The notes under the pieces: generated by a model
What the model was told of the DNA's origin: nothing
The model's database searches: none
The model's input: the letters and a program-made list of their open reading frames with translations, nothing else
From: JBAXGE01 sp044344145
GTDB taxonomy: Bacteria; Planctomycetota; Phycisphaerae; WQYP01
Reading direction: 5' to 3'
Assembly (NCBI GenBank): GCA_044344145.1
Contig: JBIJDM010000005.1
Coordinates: forward strand, 1-32,347
DNA: 32,347 bases
In this document: piece after piece, positions 30,665 through 32,347 of the stretch
How positions within the stretch are numbered: position 1 is the stretch's first letter
How the letters are laid out: each line of letters begins with the position of its first letter
Program-made: the position numbers and the translations under genes

Positions 30665-31581
30665 GTCAAAAGAACGTTACGAATATGGCCGCATCGGTTC
30701 ATCAACGGCTCTTGAATGTGGCCCGGACCACCCAACGCCCATTCCATGAAATCCTGCAATACTATGCCATCGAGCGGTTTCTGTACCGTCTGGCTCAGTC
30801 GCGTTACGGAACGCAATTTGTCTTGAAGGGGGCGTTAACGCTGCGGTTGTGGTATGGGGTAACGTCGCGTCCTACCCGCGATATTGATTTATTGGGACGG
30901 ATGCAAAATGATCCTGAATTCATTTCTCAGGTCATTCGGGAGTTGTGTCAGCTGGGTGATATGGAAGACGGCTTGGTTTTTGCGCCGGCGAGTGTCTGCA
31001 CCATGCCCATAGTTGAAGCTGCGGAGTATGAAGGTGTACGCGTCAGTTTTCATGGGCATTTGGGCAAGGCCCGCGTGGCCATGCAGCTTGACATTGGTTT
31101 TGGTGATATTGTGACCCCCGCGCCAGTGGCCGTTATCTTCCCAGTCATCTTACCCCTGCCTGCGCCTCATTTGCAGGCGTACAATCGTGAAACGGTGATT
31201 GCGGAGAAATTGCAGGCGATGGTGACGCTGGGAGAACTCAATACGCGGATGAAAGATTTTTATGACGTGTGGTTGTTGGCCAACAGCTACGGTTTTAACG
31301 GACCATTACTGGTGCAGGCAATCACCGCCACATTTCGCCATCGGGAAACCCGTATGGACGTGGAACCGTTGTGTTTTCAATCAATATTTACCGCCAATCC
31401 TGTCAAAGCTACGCAGTGGACGGCTTTTGTACGCAATTCCAGACTTGCCGGTGTGCCGGAAGGTTTGCCTGACCTCATGGGTCAGGTGCGGAGTTTTCTG
31501 CAACCGGTATTGCGTGCCTGCGCTTTGGCGCAACCATTTCCATGGCAATGGTCACCTTCTGGCCCATGGCGAACACCATGA
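30661..31581 (+). CDS. abiEii: AbiEii-type nucleotidyltransferase toxin
   Basis: 306 aa from GTG 30661 (GTGA overlap with abiEi); a longer frame upstream runs inside abiEi and is not used. AbiEii-family toxins are DNA polymerase beta-like nucleotidyltransferases that stop growth, in several cases by modifying tRNA, and give phage abortive infection. Seen: F-V-L-K-G-A-L-T-L at 53-61, the metal site R-D-I-D-L with D74 and D76, R-E-T-V-I-A-E-K-L at 176-184, and M-K-D-F-Y-D at 197-202 with the conserved Lys-Asp. All motifs look intact. The C-terminus is near the convergent MBL gene, 24 bp away. The locus looks less GC-rich than thiL, consistent with horizontal acquisition. Confidence 0.9.
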   Translation: MSQKNVTNMAASVHQRLLNVARTTQRPFHEILQYYAIERFLYRLAQSRYGTQFVLKGALTLRLWYGVTSRPTRDIDLLGRMQNDPEFISQVIRELCQLGDMEDGLVFAPASVCTMPIVEAAEYEGVRVSFHGHLGKARVAMQLDIGFGDIVTPAPVAVIFPVILPLPAPHLQAYNRETVIAEKLQAMVTLGELNTRMKDFYDVWLLANSYGFNGPLLVQAITATFRHRETRMDVEPLCFQSIFTANPVKATQWTAFVRNSRLAGVPEGLPDLMGQVRSFLQPVLRACALAQPFPWQWSPSGPWRTP

Positions 31582-31605
31582 GGGGGATGGGGTGTGGAAT
31601 GCCGT

Positions 31606-32347
31606 CTAAACCGCACTAAATCTTAACGGCTCACCCGCGCACTGGACCTGACCTGATTTCATCAGGTGTTCGAGGTGGCCGGTCAGCATACTTTTGCTGT
31701 AGCTGTCATAGGTCGCCGGCCAGGTGCCCAGACGGGGTTTGCTGGCGGGGATCAGTTCGGCCAGCGTCAATCCGGTGGGATGTTCGCGCAGGGTGTTCAG
31801 GATGCTGGTTTCCGCGGCCAGCGCATAGGCCCGGGAGTCGGCCAGAAACGCCTGCACCGCGGCATGATCGAGGCAATCCGACCAGTGGCAACTCAGCAGG
31901 CGGCGCGGCGCGCGTTTTTGCAGCAGCGCGATGGTGTGCAAATAGTCGGTGACGTACATATAGGTGCAGGCGAATGCCGGGGTGCCGTCCAGATAATTGT
32001 TGGACAGGCCGTGCACCGCATCGCCAATGATGGCGGTATCCAGCCACGGCAGATAGACGCCCAGATGTCCGCGCGAATGGCCCGGTAGATGCAGGATTTC
32101 AATATCCTGCCCCGGTCCCAGGCGCAGCGTTTCGCCGCCGGTGCAGGTCAGATGGATGGGGACATAATCGGGTTGTTGTTCTGCCGGTATACTGATGGGG
32201 CCGGGGGTGTGGGTTTCAAAACTGCGAAACCGAGCGCCATAGCGTACGGCGGTCGAGTGCAGGCTGCTTTCCACGTCGGCTTTATCGGCCGTGCCACAAA
32301 TCCGCAGCGCCTCGGGCCACAATTGGGCCGCCGCGGGCAGGCCCTGG
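31606..32347 (-). CDS. MBL-fold metallo-hydrolase with C-terminal winged helix, N-terminus outside the window
   Basis: About 246 codons are inside the window; the frame stays open to the edge (Q-G-L-P-A-A-A-Q-L-W-P-E-A), so the start and the first metal motif (H-x-H-x-D-H), expected just before this, lie beyond it. The TTG at 32322 is not a likely start. Seen: H-L-P-G-H-S-R-G-H with a metal-site His, I-I-G-D-A-V-H-G with the bridging Asp, and S-C-H-W-S-D-C-L-D-H near the last ligand position. After about residue 165 comes a helical winged-helix-like domain (I-L-N-T-L-R-E-H-P-T-G-L-T-L-A-E-L-I), as in MBL proteins of the LACTB2/glyoxalase II-like group. The substrate is unknown. It is convergent with abiEii. 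Confidence 0.82.
   Translation of the reverse strand, partial: QGLPAAAQLWPEALRICGTADKADVESSLHSTAVRYGARFRSFETHTPGPISIPAEQQPDYVPIHLTCTGGETLRLGPGQDIEILHLPGHSRGHLGVYLPWLDTAIIGDAVHGLSNNYLDGTPAFACTYMYVTDYLHTIALLQKRAPRRLLSCHWSDCLDHAAVQAFLADSRAYALAAETSILNTLREHPTGLTLAELIPASKPRLGTWPATYDSYSKSMLTGHLEHLMKSGQVQCAGEPLRFSAV

Noticed and set aside
1..32347. CRISPR arrays, tRNA or rRNA genes, insertion sequences
   Set aside because: No spaced direct repeats, no cloverleaf or rRNA-like sequence and no transposase were recognised; a tRNA scan was not run.

Overview
The window looks like chromosomal DNA from an anaerobic or fermentative Gram-negative bacterium of moderately high GC. The Gram-negative signs are an RND inner-membrane pump, an LpxL/HtrB-type acyltransferase, several lipobox lipoproteins and a beta-barrel-like protein ending in Phe. 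A member of the Planctomycetota or wider PVC group would fit (paired FabF-like synthases, a dispersed CACAGATGAA-type repeat, mixed leaderless and Shine-Dalgarno starts). There is no rRNA or classical phylogenetic marker beyond S7 and S12, so this placement is inference only.

Layout. 1-3465: the 3' end of prmC, a class V aminotransferase and an ABC exporter. 3505-7590 (minus): a membrane protein with a PH-like middle, preceded by an RND pump with no adaptor gene beside it. 7741-9020: two translationally coupled lipoproteins. 9202-18854: a complete [FeFe]-hydrogenase locus. It has a structural operon (NuoE-like, NuoF-like, HydA) with a strong promoter and closed by a clear terminator, then a maturation operon (hydE, hydG, an aspartase/fumarase-family gene, hydF) with its own promoter and nearly every gene overlapping the next. 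18840-21675 (minus): rpsL, rpsG, terminator, an unusually long RNase HII-like gene, and an esterase interrupted by an in-frame TGA. 21957-23765: an outer-membrane-type protein, a short repeat, a terminator and a VapBC toxin-antitoxin pair with a palindromic operator. 23857-29981: a ketosynthase pair (one with its catalytic His residues replaced, one intact), a small lipoprotein, a Gfo/Idh/MocA oxidoreductase, an LpxL-like acyltransferase and thiL. 29993-31581: an AbiE toxin-antitoxin module with a large palindrome over its promoter. 31606-end (minus): an MBL-fold hydrolase cut by the window edge.

The most unusual system is the hydrogenase. HydA and all the maturases look intact, so an active H-cluster is expected. 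The NADH-side subunits have lost iron-sulfur ligands: the NuoE-like protein has a duplicated N-terminal helical domain and only the second half of its [2Fe-2S] fold, and the NuoF-like protein carries two tandem thioredoxin-like domains without any cysteine. The FMN/NADH module and the N3-type [4Fe-4S] ligands remain. This suggests a remodelled electron path that differs from known HydABC and Hnd complexes. Other points of note are an Arg at the streptomycin-resistance position of S12, the ketosynthase-like partner, and the recurrent promoter -10 boxes placed 5-10 nt before ATG codons.
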